A stretch of DNA of 64,000 nt from Mesorhizobium sp. M4B.F.Ca.ET.058.02.1.1 (GTDB taxonomy: Bacteria; Pseudomonadota; Alphaproteobacteria; Rhizobiales; Rhizobiaceae): assembly GCF_003952505.1 (NCBI RefSeq), contig NZ_CP034450.1:2852001-2916000 (forward strand). The letters are read 5' to 3'. A model generated the notes under the pieces. That model saw only the letters and a program-made list of their open reading frames with translations, was not told the DNA's origin and made no database searches. Shown here piece by piece: positions 33,914 through 42,559 of the stretch; the first letter of the stretch is position 1; the number at the start of each line of letters is the position of its first letter. The position numbers and the translations under genes were made by a program.

Positions 33914-35302
33914 CTAGCAGTTCGCCTCAGTCTGCGGATCACACGCCTTCTTTTCTTGCTTCTGTGGCTTGGGTTTCACCGCCTGCTCCGGCTGCTGCTG
34001 CTCGGCGGCGGGTTGCTCCTTGGCCTTTTTCTGCGGCTTGGCCGCCTGCTCGGGCTCGCCCTGCTGCTGCTCGGCGGCGGGCTGCTCCTTGGCCTTTTTC
34101 TGCGGCTTTGCCGCCTGCTCGGGCTCGCCCTGCTGCTGCTCGGCGGCGGGCTGCTCCTTGGCCTTTTTCTGCGGCTTTGCCGCCTGCTCGGGCTCGGCCT
34201 GCTGCTGCTCGGCGGCGGGCTGCTCCTTGGCCTTTTTCTGCGGCTTGGCCGCCTGCTCGGGCTCGACCTGCTGCTGCTCGGCCGCAGGCTGTTCCTTGGC
34301 CTTTTTCTGCGGCTTGGCCGCCTGCTCGGGCTCGACCTGCTGCTGCTCGGCCGCAGGCTGTTCCTGCGTCTTTTTCTGCGGCTTGGCCGCCTGCTCGGGC
34401 TCGGCCTGTTCGGTCGTGGCAGCGCCTTCGGTCGGCTTCGATTTCCGGCCAGCCTGAACCTTCTTCACCTCCTCAATATCTTTGATCTCAGCTGGTTTGG
34501 CATCGGCATCGGCTTTCACCTCGCCTTCAAAGACCCTGACCGTATTGTTTTCCAATTTGCCAGACTGCTCGGGCGCGTCGGTCTTGCTGACCTTGACGAC
34601 AGTCACCTCCTGGTTCGTCTCTTTCTCGATCACATCAACATCTATGACTTTGTTGATCACCACGTTGTTATGGATCGTCACATCGCCAACCGGCTCAGCC
34701 GCCTCGACAATGCGCACAATTTCCGGCTCATCACGGATAACGACGACAGAAATGTCCGCCGCAAGGAATCCGCGTGTGGGGACAACGACCCAGTAAAAAT
34801 CCGGCGTCGCGTCGAAGGTCACCTCGATTGAAATCAAATCCGGATCACGACGCGGCGGTAGCGGAGCCCAAATCATGTGCTGCCTGTCACGACGCCAACT
34901 CACCCAGGCTGGCGCCCAACGAGTGCCCGGGACCCAGTACCAACCGATGTCGTCGGCATAGCCCCACCGGCCGTAATGGTACGTCGCCCAGCCGAATGGC
35001 TCGTCGGATACCCAGAGCCAGCCATACTGCTCGGTATAGACCCAGTGTCCAAGGGTATATGGACGCCAACCGTCAGGTACATCAGCCGGTACGAAAACGG
35101 CCGCTCCGTGGTACGAAACCCAATCACCATGGGAAGAAAGGTCCTGGTAGAATGTGCTGATTGAAACGTCGGTGGCAGCCCCTGCCTCGGACACGAGCGA
35201 CAATGGCGTAATCGGGTTGGGAATCTCGACGATGGTGAGCAGACCGGCGGTTACGCCGCCCAGCATCAGTCGTACCGCATTTTGGGCAAGGACGCGTTTC
35301 AT
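33914..35302 (-). CDS. DUF6600-like exported protein with repetitive C-terminal tail
   Basis: 462 residues, ATG at 35302 with GGAGGAAA upstream. The N-terminal signal helix is followed by a Trp/Tyr-rich domain (GDWVSYHGAAVFVPADVP, GHWVYTEQYGWLWVSDEPFG, RWGYADDIGWYWVPG). This is the DUF6600 type of surface or periplasmic protein. A beta-rich segment follows, then about 140 residues of a 23-residue repeat rich in Glu/Gln/Lys/Pro/Ala. The tail is disordered and charged, perhaps wall- or polysaccharide-associated. A candidate stress promoter lies upstream. Confidence 0.75.
   Translation of the reverse strand: MKRVLAQNAVRLMLGGVTAGLLTIVEIPNPITPLSLVSEAGAATDVSISTFYQDLSSHGDWVSYHGAAVFVPADVPDGWRPYTLGHWVYTEQYGWLWVSDEPFGWATYHYGRWGYADDIGWYWVPGTRWAPAWVSWRRDRQHMIWAPLPPRRDPDLISIEVTFDATPDFYWVVVPTRGFLAADISVVVIRDEPEIVRIVEAAEPVGDVTIHNNVVINKVIDVDVIEKETNQEVTVVKVSKTDAPEQSGKLENNTVRVFEGEVKADADAKPAEIKDIEEVKKVQAGRKSKPTEGAATTEQAEPEQAAKPQKKTQEQPAAEQQQVEPEQAAKPQKKAKEQPAAEQQQVEPEQAAKPQKKAKEQPAAEQQQAEPEQAAKPQKKAKEQPAAEQQQGEPEQAAKPQKKAKEQPAAEQQQGEPEQAAKPQKKAKEQPAAEQQQPEQAVKPKPQKQEKKACDPQTEANC
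34001..34405 (-). repeat. 69-bp coding tandem repeat, about six copies
   Basis: Copies begin at 34001, 34070, 34139, 34208, 34277 and 34346, the last incomplete. Each codes for PEQAAKPQKKAKEQPAAEQQ plus a variable residue pair. Near-identity between copies indicates recent expansion and probable length variation between strains. Confidence 0.9.
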
Positions 35303-35340
35303 CCCAGTTTCCTCCGAAACAGATCGCCCTTCATCTTTGA

Positions 35341-35365
35341 AACCCGCCGGCTGTCGGATTGTTCC
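35341..35365 (-). promoter_or_regulatory. Candidate EcfG-type promoter of the DUF6600-like gene
   Basis: Minus strand GGAAC-N16-GGTT, 39 bases before the ATG at 35302. One mismatch. Confidence 0.5.
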
Positions 35366-35607
35366 ACTTTGCCAGCGTTGCCCGTATCCGCTCACGGCTT
35401 GGCATCCCAAACGCCCTAGCCAGCCTCCTTGTTGCTGCGAGGGAGGGAAGGTGCAAACTCGGGTAGCCTTTTCTGGCCTTCGAAAGGGCAGCGCGAAAGC
35501 AACTCATGGTTCAATCTGTGGGGCGGGTTCCGGCTCGCAAGATGTATGATCAGCTTGTCAGATCGCTATCCGGCGAGGACATCCGCGTCAGCCACATTGC
35601 AGCGCCC

Positions 35608-35632
35608 GGAACTAAAGGAGTACCCCGCGGTT
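35608..35632 (+). promoter_or_regulatory. Candidate EcfG-type promoter
   Basis: GGAAC-N16-GGTT in the gap between the DUF6600-like gene and the small genes at 35670 and 35891. One mismatch. The 35366-35607 stretch itself holds no recognised gene. Confidence 0.4.
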
Positions 35633-35669
35633 CTCTTGGAAGGACAGCTAACCATGAGGATGCGGCAGT

Positions 35670-35876
35670 ATGGTTGAACTTGTGGTTTTGGAACAGGCCG
35701 TCGCCAGGCAACGCTTGAAGCGAGCAGAAAAATCTCCCAAACAGGCAGAGGCAATGGTCGGCGAGATCTGCGGCCTCGCGGTTAGCCTCGCCCTTTGCGC
35801 CCGTATGCGGAGCCGCCAACGGCTCGCAGCCAGAAGGCGACTGCCGAAGGCCGTCCCGCCGACAAATGCACACTGA
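35670..35876 (+). CDS. Possible small hypothetical protein
   Basis: 68 residues, starting MVELVVLEQAVARQRLKRAE, with one hydrophobic stretch (GEICGLAVSLALCARM) and a basic tail. A GAGG lies before the ATG and a stress-promoter-like element lies upstream. No family recognised. Confidence 0.3.
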   Translation: MVELVVLEQAVARQRLKRAEKSPKQAEAMVGEICGLAVSLALCARMRSRQRLAARRRLPKAVPPTNAH

Positions 35877-35890
35877 GGAGAGCAGTCGCG

Positions 35891-36082
35891 ATGTTATTTG
35901 CACCTCTCAACATGGATGGCCGAAAGCGAAGCGCCATCTACCACGCAGCACGGCTTTCGATGCTGCACGAGCGGCTAGCCAAGAAGCTCGAACAGGTGGA
36001 CCATGCAGCCGATCCGGTTGAACAGGCGGCGGCCGATTTGGTTGAGGCCGCGCATCAGCCCGCCGTCCTCGCCAGAGGCTGA
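35891..36082 (+). CDS. Small hypothetical protein
   Basis: 63 residues, ATG at 35891 with GAGGAG about 12 bases upstream. Helical, with SAIYHAARLSMLHERLAKKL and a second amphipathic helix. No family recognised. It converges with the LysR gene. Confidence 0.4.
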   Translation: MLFAPLNMDGRKRSAIYHAARLSMLHERLAKKLEQVDHAADPVEQAAADLVEAAHQPAVLARG

Positions 36083-36090
36083 ACCACCGC

Positions 36091-37032
36091 TCATGTGCTT
36101 CGCCCAGGTTGAGCAGCATTTGTTCCCGAATTACCGGGCGTATCCCCTGCCCTATTCCTGGCAACAGCAACCAACCGGAGCACAGAACGCTTTGGATTCG
36201 AGTCGAGCCAGACAGCCCTGATTGAGCTGACACTGTTTTGCCCTGCCAGCGGTTTCCACATCGTGGATTCGATAGCGGTCGTCCTGGCACAGCTTTCCTC
36301 GGCCAAGGTAACGCCCTCCCCAAGTTGCACCTTGAGAGCGACCGTCGCTTGGTTCGCTCGGCACGTCTGCACTGCCGGGCCGCCGGTTGCTGCGATGCGC
36401 TCCAACAGTCGCAGGTCGAATAGCGGCCCCTCTGGCCCGACTGGAACGAGCAGGCACATTTCTGCAAGATCGGACCATGCGACCACGGGCCTGTCGACGA
36501 GCGAGTGAGACGACGGCAAGAGGACGAAGAGGCGCTCTTGCCAAAACACCTCGCTGCAACAGGAAGGTACGGCGCCAAAGTCGTGAGTGAACACGAGGTC
36601 GAGGTGGCGGCGGCGTATGGCTGACAGCCACCGCCCCGCGGGAACATCCTCGATGCTAAAGCTCACGTCCGGACAGAGGCTGCCGAAGCGAGCGATGATG
36701 CCTCTGAGGAATTCTCCTCCCCTCACACAACACAATCCAATCCGGAGCGTCTTTGCGTCCTTGTCTCCGACACGGTCATTGAAAGCGTCCAGCAAGCCTT
36801 CGTAGTGAGCTCGCACAACATCGATCCAGGCTCGACCCGGCTCCGTCAAACGAACTCCGCGGACATCGCGTTCGAACAATTGCACTTCCAAGTGTTGTTC
36901 GAGCTTGACGATGTTTCGGCTCACGGAGGATTCTCGAACCCTCATCGCCCTTGCCGCCCGCCTCAGGCTGCCATGATCGACCGCTGCAAGGGCGTAGGCC
37001 AGTAGCCGCAACGCGTTGCCGTTCGGCGTCAT
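36091..37032 (-). CDS. LysR-family transcriptional regulator
   Basis: 313 residues. The N-terminal winged helix (RLLAYALAAVDHGSLRRAAR and ESSVSRNIVKLEQHLEVQLF) is followed by a periplasmic-binding-protein-like effector domain starting at TLRIGLCCVRGGEFLRGIIA. It lies downstream of the CmoA-like gene on the same strand, 129 bases away, so it may control the 36-42 kb cluster. LysR regulators are usually divergent from their target; here the divergent regulator is the AraC one. Confidence 0.88.
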   Translation of the reverse strand: MTPNGNALRLLAYALAAVDHGSLRRAARAMRVRESSVSRNIVKLEQHLEVQLFERDVRGVRLTEPGRAWIDVVRAHYEGLLDAFNDRVGDKDAKTLRIGLCCVRGGEFLRGIIARFGSLCPDVSFSIEDVPAGRWLSAIRRRHLDLVFTHDFGAVPSCCSEVFWQERLFVLLPSSHSLVDRPVVAWSDLAEMCLLVPVGPEGPLFDLRLLERIAATGGPAVQTCRANQATVALKVQLGEGVTLAEESCARTTAIESTMWKPLAGQNSVSSIRAVWLDSNPKRSVLRLVAVARNRAGDTPGNSGTNAAQPGRST

Positions 37033-37161
37033 GCCTCGGGCGCTTTGCGGACAGAGATCGTGTCAGTTTCGGCGCAACGCGCTCGAATCTCTTCTTTGGT
37101 GCAAAAGGCAGGCAATAGGTTCCCTCCGTGCGCGCGGCTGAAGAAATTCGCCGAGGCACAT

Positions 37162-38148
37162 TCACGAGACGGCATGATCCGTTAGGCTTCGATACAAGCC
37201 CGCTTCGTAGACATACTCATGTGGAATGGCCGGGTCCGCCATCTGCGAGACGTACAGGTTAAGATTTTCCCGGCTGTTGCTCGCCGCAAGGCTGCAGAAA
37301 TTTCCGCTGTTCCAGGTCATGACGCAGTGTTTGAAATGCGTCCCTACAGCGCGCGACATCTCCTCAAGCGTCACCTCGTTGTTGAACATCGTGGTCAGCA
37401 CCGCGGTCTTCTTTGCCTCGATCTGCTCTACCTGGAAGTAGCGAGCCTTGAAGCCAAAATCCTTCTGGCACTCGCGGCGCTGATAGTCGCTGTCCTCAAC
37501 CGCCCGAAATTTCTCGAGGAATACGAAGATGCCTCCTTCCTTGAGATGCTGCGCCACGAACTCAATCTGTTTAGGTCTGTTCGGCGAGTACATTTGAAAG
37601 GTGGTATCTTCGAGGATTATATCGAATCCGGAAGCGAATTTGCCCAATCGGGCGTTTGAATTGAGGACGGCCTTGGTCAGCCGATGGAACGGGCCGACAA
37701 AGAACTCGGCGTCTGGCGGTTCGCCATATGCCATGAAGCACTTGTAGTTTTCCGCGTTAGGACTGCAGGAGAGGCTGTGGATTTGCCCGCGGGACAACTC
37801 CGACAGTGTTCTCGCCATGGTGCCCTCCGCTGTGCCAAGGCTATATAACGACAGCGGGGCACCGCGAATTCGTGCATATCTCAGCACGCCGTGGGCCATC
37901 CGACACTCCTCCTCCAGCCGGTAGGGAATGCTGCTGTGATAGTGCTGATCGAAGAAGCCTTGTCGTGCCGCATGCAAGCTGATCAAGTCGCGAATGAGGT
38001 TATCGTTCGGAAGAAGCCTGGAATCGACCTCGGGCTTGCGTGTAGGCATTCCGCTTTCGCCGGCTGCCGTCGTCGCGAAAAAGCCCGACAGTTCGTTGAT
38101 CCGCGGGCCGTGGTCGCATTCGGCCAGAAAGTCGTCGAGTCCTCGCAT
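37162..38148 (-). CDS. CmoA-like class I SAM-dependent enzyme
   Basis: 328 residues from the ATG at 38148, which has GGGAGG upstream; a TTG at 38331 is possible. The SAM fold begins LSLYSLGTAEGTMARTLSEL. The later part, EGGIFVFLEKFRAVEDSDYQ through FGFKARYF, then MSRAVGTHFKHCVMTWNSGN and FCSLAA, follows the order of CmoA (LSEKF...; NFGSLVA end). CmoA makes carboxy-SAM from prephenate and SAM. Whether this paralogue does so is unknown; it could be a small-molecule methyltransferase. It is divergent from AraC-MFS-BshC-like genes. Confidence 0.6.
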   Translation of the reverse strand: MRGLDDFLAECDHGPRINELSGFFATTAAGESGMPTRKPEVDSRLLPNDNLIRDLISLHAARQGFFDQHYHSSIPYRLEEECRMAHGVLRYARIRGAPLSLYSLGTAEGTMARTLSELSRGQIHSLSCSPNAENYKCFMAYGEPPDAEFFVGPFHRLTKAVLNSNARLGKFASGFDIILEDTTFQMYSPNRPKQIEFVAQHLKEGGIFVFLEKFRAVEDSDYQRRECQKDFGFKARYFQVEQIEAKKTAVLTTMFNNEVTLEEMSRAVGTHFKHCVMTWNSGNFCSLAASNSRENLNLYVSQMADPAIPHEYVYEAGLYRSLTDHAVS

Positions 38149-38348
38149 CGAATTGTGCCTCCCACTACCCGTGTGATCGGTGAGATGCCTCAACTCGACA
38201 ACGGCACGAAGATTAGCGCCGAGTAATATTCTTGGTGGTCGAGTATCAGCGGAGGCGACGAATAGAATGGCCTTGTAGAAGCGGCTTCCATCGAATTGCG
38301 ATTTTTTCGCTCGCGCCACATCAACCGACAACTCTGAATTATTTGTGA

Positions 38349-38361
38349 GTTGTTCAACAAC
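38349..38361. promoter_or_regulatory. Palindrome in the divergent CmoA-like/AraC control region
   Basis: GTTGTT-C-AACAAC is a perfect 6+6 inverted repeat located 54 bases before the AraC start and 200 bases before the CmoA-like start. Candidate operator for one of the two regulators. Confidence 0.35.
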
Positions 38362-38414
38362 CTATGGTTATGCACAAACAGGAGGATGAGTAGTCTCCGA
38401 AGGAGTCGCTTCGA

Positions 38415-39305
38415 TTGGCGGATATTTTTTGCCTCGACCCGACCACATTGCGCCGCTCGCGGCACCGAACCCTTGCTCACCAATATGAGAGCTGGGGGAA
38501 CATACGCGCAGACTTAATTAAGAGAACGGGTTTAGAGCGGCAAGAAACGAGAATTGCCCACCCCCGGCATATGTTCTTGATGAACTTGAAGGGTGCCGCC
38601 CGGCGCGGCGAAGACTTCGTCGACGGTCGCCGGGTTTCTTTCTCGGCCAGGCGGCCCGGTTCGATTATCTACATCCCTGCCGGCAGCGAATGGACTGGTT
38701 GGGATGAGGGCGACGCAATCGCCTCCTACCTCCTCGTGTCGATCGCGCAGGAGTTCGCAGACGAGACCTTCCAAGGATTTGCACCCGATTGCCTGACGGG
38801 ACTGCCCCCGTGGATCGGATTTCGTGACAACACCATAGAAGTGGCGTTGCAGAGAATAGCCGCCGAGCTCAGGTTTCCTGATCCGATAAGCAAGACGATG
38901 GTGGAGAGTCAGGTCACGCAATTGTTCGTGCAAATGGTCAGGTTGAACCGAACCGGCCGCAAGCCGGCAAAAGGCGGTCTCACGACTTTCGATCTCAAGC
39001 GCGTCGTGGGAATGATTGAGGCATTCCCAGACGCCAAACCCACGCTGGCCGATCTAGCAAAAGAGCTAGGTATCAGCCGGTTTCATTTCAGCAGGGCGTT
39101 CAAGCAGTCGACTGGAATGACGCCGCATGCGTTCATCGCGCAGCGCCGGTTGGTACAGTCCGCGGACATGTTGCGGTCGACGGATTTGTCGGCGACAAAA
39201 ATCGCGATGGAATGCGGCTTCGCAAGCTCAAGCCACCTCACGACCGCGTTCAAACGCGCCTTTGGCACGAACCCGATAGAGTTTCGGCGCAAGTCCAGGA
39301 TCTAG
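38415..39305 (+). CDS. AraC-family transcriptional regulator
   Basis: 296 residues from a TTG at 38415 with AAGGAG 10 bases upstream. The N-terminal cupin-like sensing domain has RPGSIIYIPAGSEWTGW. The C-terminal pair of helix-turn-helix motifs has TLADLAKELGISRFHFSRAF and IAMECGFASSSHLTTAFKRA, ending GTNPIEFRR. It is divergent from the CmoA-like gene and upstream of the MFS and BshC-like genes, so it probably controls the cluster in response to a small molecule. Confidence 0.9.
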   Translation: MADIFCLDPTTLRRSRHRTLAHQYESWGNIRADLIKRTGLERQETRIAHPRHMFLMNLKGAARRGEDFVDGRRVSFSARRPGSIIYIPAGSEWTGWDEGDAIASYLLVSIAQEFADETFQGFAPDCLTGLPPWIGFRDNTIEVALQRIAAELRFPDPISKTMVESQVTQLFVQMVRLNRTGRKPAKGGLTTFDLKRVVGMIEAFPDAKPTLADLAKELGISRFHFSRAFKQSTGMTPHAFIAQRRLVQSADMLRSTDLSATKIAMECGFASSSHLTTAFKRAFGTNPIEFRRKSRI

Positions 39306-39379
39306 CCCGAGCCCCTATTATTTCAGCAAGGAATTGAAAGGCTCGGCATCCCGTTAAATCAGACATCGCCGGAGTGGGC

Positions 39380-40606
39380 ATGACATGCGGTCAATGGATG
39401 GGTGGGCCGCCGATGTCACGCGAAGTTCGGTTTCATTATGCCAAAGGAACGCTCCGTGAGCCCCGCGCCTTCATTGGCTTCCTTGCCAGTGCGTTGTCCG
39501 CGTCTGTCGGACGAAACGGCTACTACATCGCATGCTCATGGACCCTCGTCGAAGCAGGGTATGGAAGCGCGAGTGTCGCGACGTTGCTCGTGATCGTCAG
39601 CGTTGTCGAATTTGTCGCGAGCCCCCTGGCTGGCGCAATGGCGGATCGGTTTGACAGACGACTGCTGAACATCGCAGCGGACGTTAGTCGCTTTGCCGTC
39701 ATGCTCGCCACAGCCTGCGCGCTTCCCTATCTGGACTTGTTTCCAGCGATCTGGTGTTCAGCGATTCCCTTTGCGCTATGTGACCGAGTTGCACTTACGA
39801 GTTCGCAGTCAATGATCCCTCTCGTTGCGGGAGGCGATCTGACAGCTTCATATTCCATTGTCTTCTTCGTCACGCAGTTCGGATGTCTTGCGGCAGCGCT
39901 GCTCGTGGGTGCGTTGCCAAACGACCATTCCGCTACCCTGGTGTTCGTCCTCCTTGCCGTATGTTTTCTTGTTTCGGCGGGAAGCTTGTCCTGCATTCGT
40001 GGCGGCTCGGCGTCTGGCGAACGCAAAGTCAACGGGCTTGTTCTCAATATTGACGGGCGCCTGGTTCGTCTCTTCGCCGTCTACGCGCTCCTATATGGAG
40101 GCGCGGTGTTGGTCAGCGTGATGGGATCTAGCTTCGTTTTCGTAGAACAGAAGGGCACCGCCGCGGACTTCGCTCGCGTCGAGGCAGCCTGGTCGGCGGG
40201 TTCTCTGATCGGAGCGGCACTGCTCAGTCGGCTGACAGGAACGATAAGTCCTCATACATTGCACCTCATGGTTTTAGGCTTAACGGCGCTCGCGCTAATG
40301 GCGCTGGTACTTCTGCGCGCGCCCTGGACATTGACCATGTTTGCCGCGCTTGGGTTTCTCTACAATCTGGGCCGGGTCAGCGTCGAGGTCACACTGCAGT
40401 CGCGTGTACCCGATAAGGCCTTGGGCAGGGCCAAAGGTGCCATGCACAGCCTCGCAGTCGGGCTTGGGTTTGTCATTTTCAGTATCGCAACCGTTTTGGG
40501 AGACCAGGCCTTTCCGTCGACGATTTTCCTCGGTTTCGCTGTGGTGCTTCTGTTCGGCGTTTCTGCCTTGAGCATCAACGTCGCTCGGCAAGAGGGGGAT
40601 CCATGA
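39380..40606 (+). CDS. MFS transporter (probable exporter)
   Basis: 408 residues from the ATG at 39380 after GGAG; ATG 39413 is an alternative. Twelve hydrophobic helices. The signature loop after helix 2, SPLAGAMADRFDRRLLNIAA, is that of drug/metabolite exporters (MFS_1/MFS_3). It ends with a 4-base overlap to the BshC-like gene, so the two are coupled. Likely exports the product of the cluster. Confidence 0.85.
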   Translation: MTCGQWMGGPPMSREVRFHYAKGTLREPRAFIGFLASALSASVGRNGYYIACSWTLVEAGYGSASVATLLVIVSVVEFVASPLAGAMADRFDRRLLNIAADVSRFAVMLATACALPYLDLFPAIWCSAIPFALCDRVALTSSQSMIPLVAGGDLTASYSIVFFVTQFGCLAAALLVGALPNDHSATLVFVLLAVCFLVSAGSLSCIRGGSASGERKVNGLVLNIDGRLVRLFAVYALLYGGAVLVSVMGSSFVFVEQKGTAADFARVEAAWSAGSLIGAALLSRLTGTISPHTLHLMVLGLTALALMALVLLRAPWTLTMFAALGFLYNLGRVSVEVTLQSRVPDKALGRAKGAMHSLAVGLGFVIFSIATVLGDQAFPSTIFLGFAVVLLFGVSALSINVARQEGDP

Positions 40607-42009
40607 ACGTGCATGAGCTAGCAGGAGCCGCAGGAGCGAAACAGGCCGCACTCAGATCGCTGGCGACACTCTACCCGTGGATGCAACACTACTATTCCCG
40701 TCCGATCCGCGACTACGCGGCCAGGCTGTACGAGGCACCAGTTTCGACAGCCATGCCTGAAAGTCGGCAATACGCTCTGGCCAAGCTGCTCGACGCGATC
40801 AAAAACGCGGGGAAGCGAAATGGATTGCCGATCGGCGCGGTCGCAGAAATCTGCAGGGAATTTGAAGAGCGTCGCGTTTTGCAGACGGGTCCTCACCTGC
40901 TGCTCCTGATGGACCCGGAGGCTTACTACACTCACATCCTTAGCCTCGTGGGCCTCGCGGCGCATGGCTGCTCTACCTACCTGTCCTATGCCGTTTCCAC
41001 GGTGAGCCTCGTTGAAAGGGCTCGCAAGGGCCCGGGCTGGCTCACAATTGATCAGACGCCGATCAACGTCTTCGGCCTCACTCGAAGCCGCATGATCGGG
41101 TACAGCCTTCTGACTGGGCCTGGAGCCTATCGGTTCGAACTGGTGCCTGCGGAACAAGGCGCTGAGCCAGCCGCGCTTGCGGTACTTCACAATCTTCTGC
41201 CGAAGGGCCAATTCGAACGGCCAGCACATGCCATAAAGGAAGCCAATTGCAGCCTGTGGCCGAAGCTGTTTGGAAGCCGCTTTACGTTCTTGCAGATTGA
41301 CGACGAGGATATTGCCGACCTGGTGGCGGACCATCTGTCGGAAAAGAACTCCTGGCTGCGTACGAGGCTGCTGGAAGACCCAAGGCTCGCGTTGAATATG
41401 CTTGCAGAGATCGACAGGCTTGCAGACGGCCCCTGGAGTGGCTGGCTCGCGCGCGGTACCGACTTCTTCTGGTTCTATCAAAACGGCAGGCGCCTGCCAC
41501 TGCGGCTGGTCGCTGGCGAACTCGTCAATCCGGCAACAGGGTTGAAGATGGTTCGCTTCGAGGCTTCCGAAATCATCGAGCGGTTGGCCGACCGCAGTCT
41601 AATTCCGAATCTCCTCCTCATGTTTCTGGTCGTGTCGGTCCTGCCGGGCGTCCGCGCGCTCGGAGGCAGTCATCAGCCGGTCTACTACCCCCTCATGCGC
41701 TATGTGGTCTGCCGCGCACTCGAGGCTGGAGATGTGGATGCCGATCTGCGGGAGGCTCTCGTGGCCGATGATCTACCTGGCGCTTGGGGACACCGAGTAA
41801 TTGAGTGCGATGACGATCTCTTGGACATTTTTCGAAACGGAGACATGGCCGTGTCCAGCGATATCATGGACCGGCTCGGAAAAATTCCCTTCGCAAAAGC
41901 CTGTGGAAGTATGACCAGTTTCGTTTCGGACGCGTCGTGGCAAGAGCTTAGCAGACAGTTGGGCGAGCAGGCGATCTCCCCCACTGATGCGGAATGGGCC
42001 TTTTCCTGA
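40603..42009 (+). CDS. Distant BshC-like protein (putative amino-acid ligase), unassigned
   Basis: 468 residues. No firm family. Two stretches line up with BshC, the cysteine-adding enzyme of bacillithiol synthesis. RVLQTGPHLLLLMDPEAYYT sits where BshC has its VTGxQxGLxxGPLYT segment. RSLIPNLLLMFLVVSVLPGV, followed by RALGGSHQPVYYPLM, sits where BshC has LxPNVLLRPxxQDxLLPT-AYVGGP. The usual RP and Q are replaced, so cysteine ligation may be lost or altered. Alphaproteobacteria are not known for bacillithiol. Coupled to the MFS exporter. Confidence 0.45.
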   Translation: MNVHELAGAAGAKQAALRSLATLYPWMQHYYSRPIRDYAARLYEAPVSTAMPESRQYALAKLLDAIKNAGKRNGLPIGAVAEICREFEERRVLQTGPHLLLLMDPEAYYTHILSLVGLAAHGCSTYLSYAVSTVSLVERARKGPGWLTIDQTPINVFGLTRSRMIGYSLLTGPGAYRFELVPAEQGAEPAALAVLHNLLPKGQFERPAHAIKEANCSLWPKLFGSRFTFLQIDDEDIADLVADHLSEKNSWLRTRLLEDPRLALNMLAEIDRLADGPWSGWLARGTDFFWFYQNGRRLPLRLVAGELVNPATGLKMVRFEASEIIERLADRSLIPNLLLMFLVVSVLPGVRALGGSHQPVYYPLMRYVVCRALEAGDVDADLREALVADDLPGAWGHRVIECDDDLLDIFRNGDMAVSSDIMDRLGKIPFAKACGSMTSFVSDASWQELSRQLGEQAISPTDAEWAFS

Positions 42010-42084
42010 GCAAAAGCAGTACGCGCAGGACATCACGCTCAGTCCAGCGTCTCCATCGGGGCCACACGCAGTCGGAGCGAATCA

Positions 42085-42300
42085 CTTCAGACCGGCAGCC
42101 CGAGTTGCTTCCGCAGGCTTTTGTCGAAAGCCGATGGGGGCACGAAACGGCGTAGGAAACTGACCTGGCGCGCCATCTTTCCCGCTGCGAGCGCAGCTTC
42201 GGCGTAGGATCGGTTGCGGCCGCCAGAACCATCTTGGCGACCACTTCGGGCAAGTCGCCTTTTTCCATCGCTTTCCGAACGGCGACATCATGCCTGCGCG
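42085..42300 (-). pseudogene. C-terminal remnant of a short-chain dehydrogenase
   Basis: One frame gives MEKGDLPEVVAKMVLAAATD and PTPKLR. Later pieces in other frames read SFLRRFVP-like and LRKQLGLPV-like ends. This is the C terminus of classical SDR proteins. At least two frame changes are needed and the Rossmann core is absent. The flanking bases to 42559 hold nothing I recognise. Confidence 0.55.
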
Positions 42301-42559
42301 GGCGGCGTATCGGATGTCGAAGTCAGTCCCCGAGGGCCCAAGCAAGCGATAACGAATGTTTTTGACGGTCCTCAACGTCACACCCGAAGTCACTATTGCG
42401 AAACTGCGCAAGGCGCATATTGTTTGGCATAGTCGGGGTCGTAATCGGCAGTCCAAGGACATGGGCCGTGGACGCGGTGCTAAGTTAGGTGGTTTGGTCG
42501 AGGATTTGGTCGAACTTCAATAGAACCGTCCGGGGGTAGAGCCATGCAGGCAAAGGGCC

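Noticed and set aside
33568..33942. 124-codon minus-strand frame beside the DUF6600-like gene
   Set aside because: Spans the 19-bp duplication, lacks a ribosome site and family, and overlaps the end of the DUF6600-like gene.
34001..34405. CRISPR array
   Set aside because: The 69-bp units are contiguous coding repeats without spacers.
33964..34831. Long plus-strand frames rich in Leu/Gly or Ala/Pro repeats over the DUF6600-like gene
   Set aside because: They are the antisense of a 69-bp coding repeat whose length is a multiple of three, so all frames stay open; the minus-strand gene has the signal peptide, domain and ribosome site.
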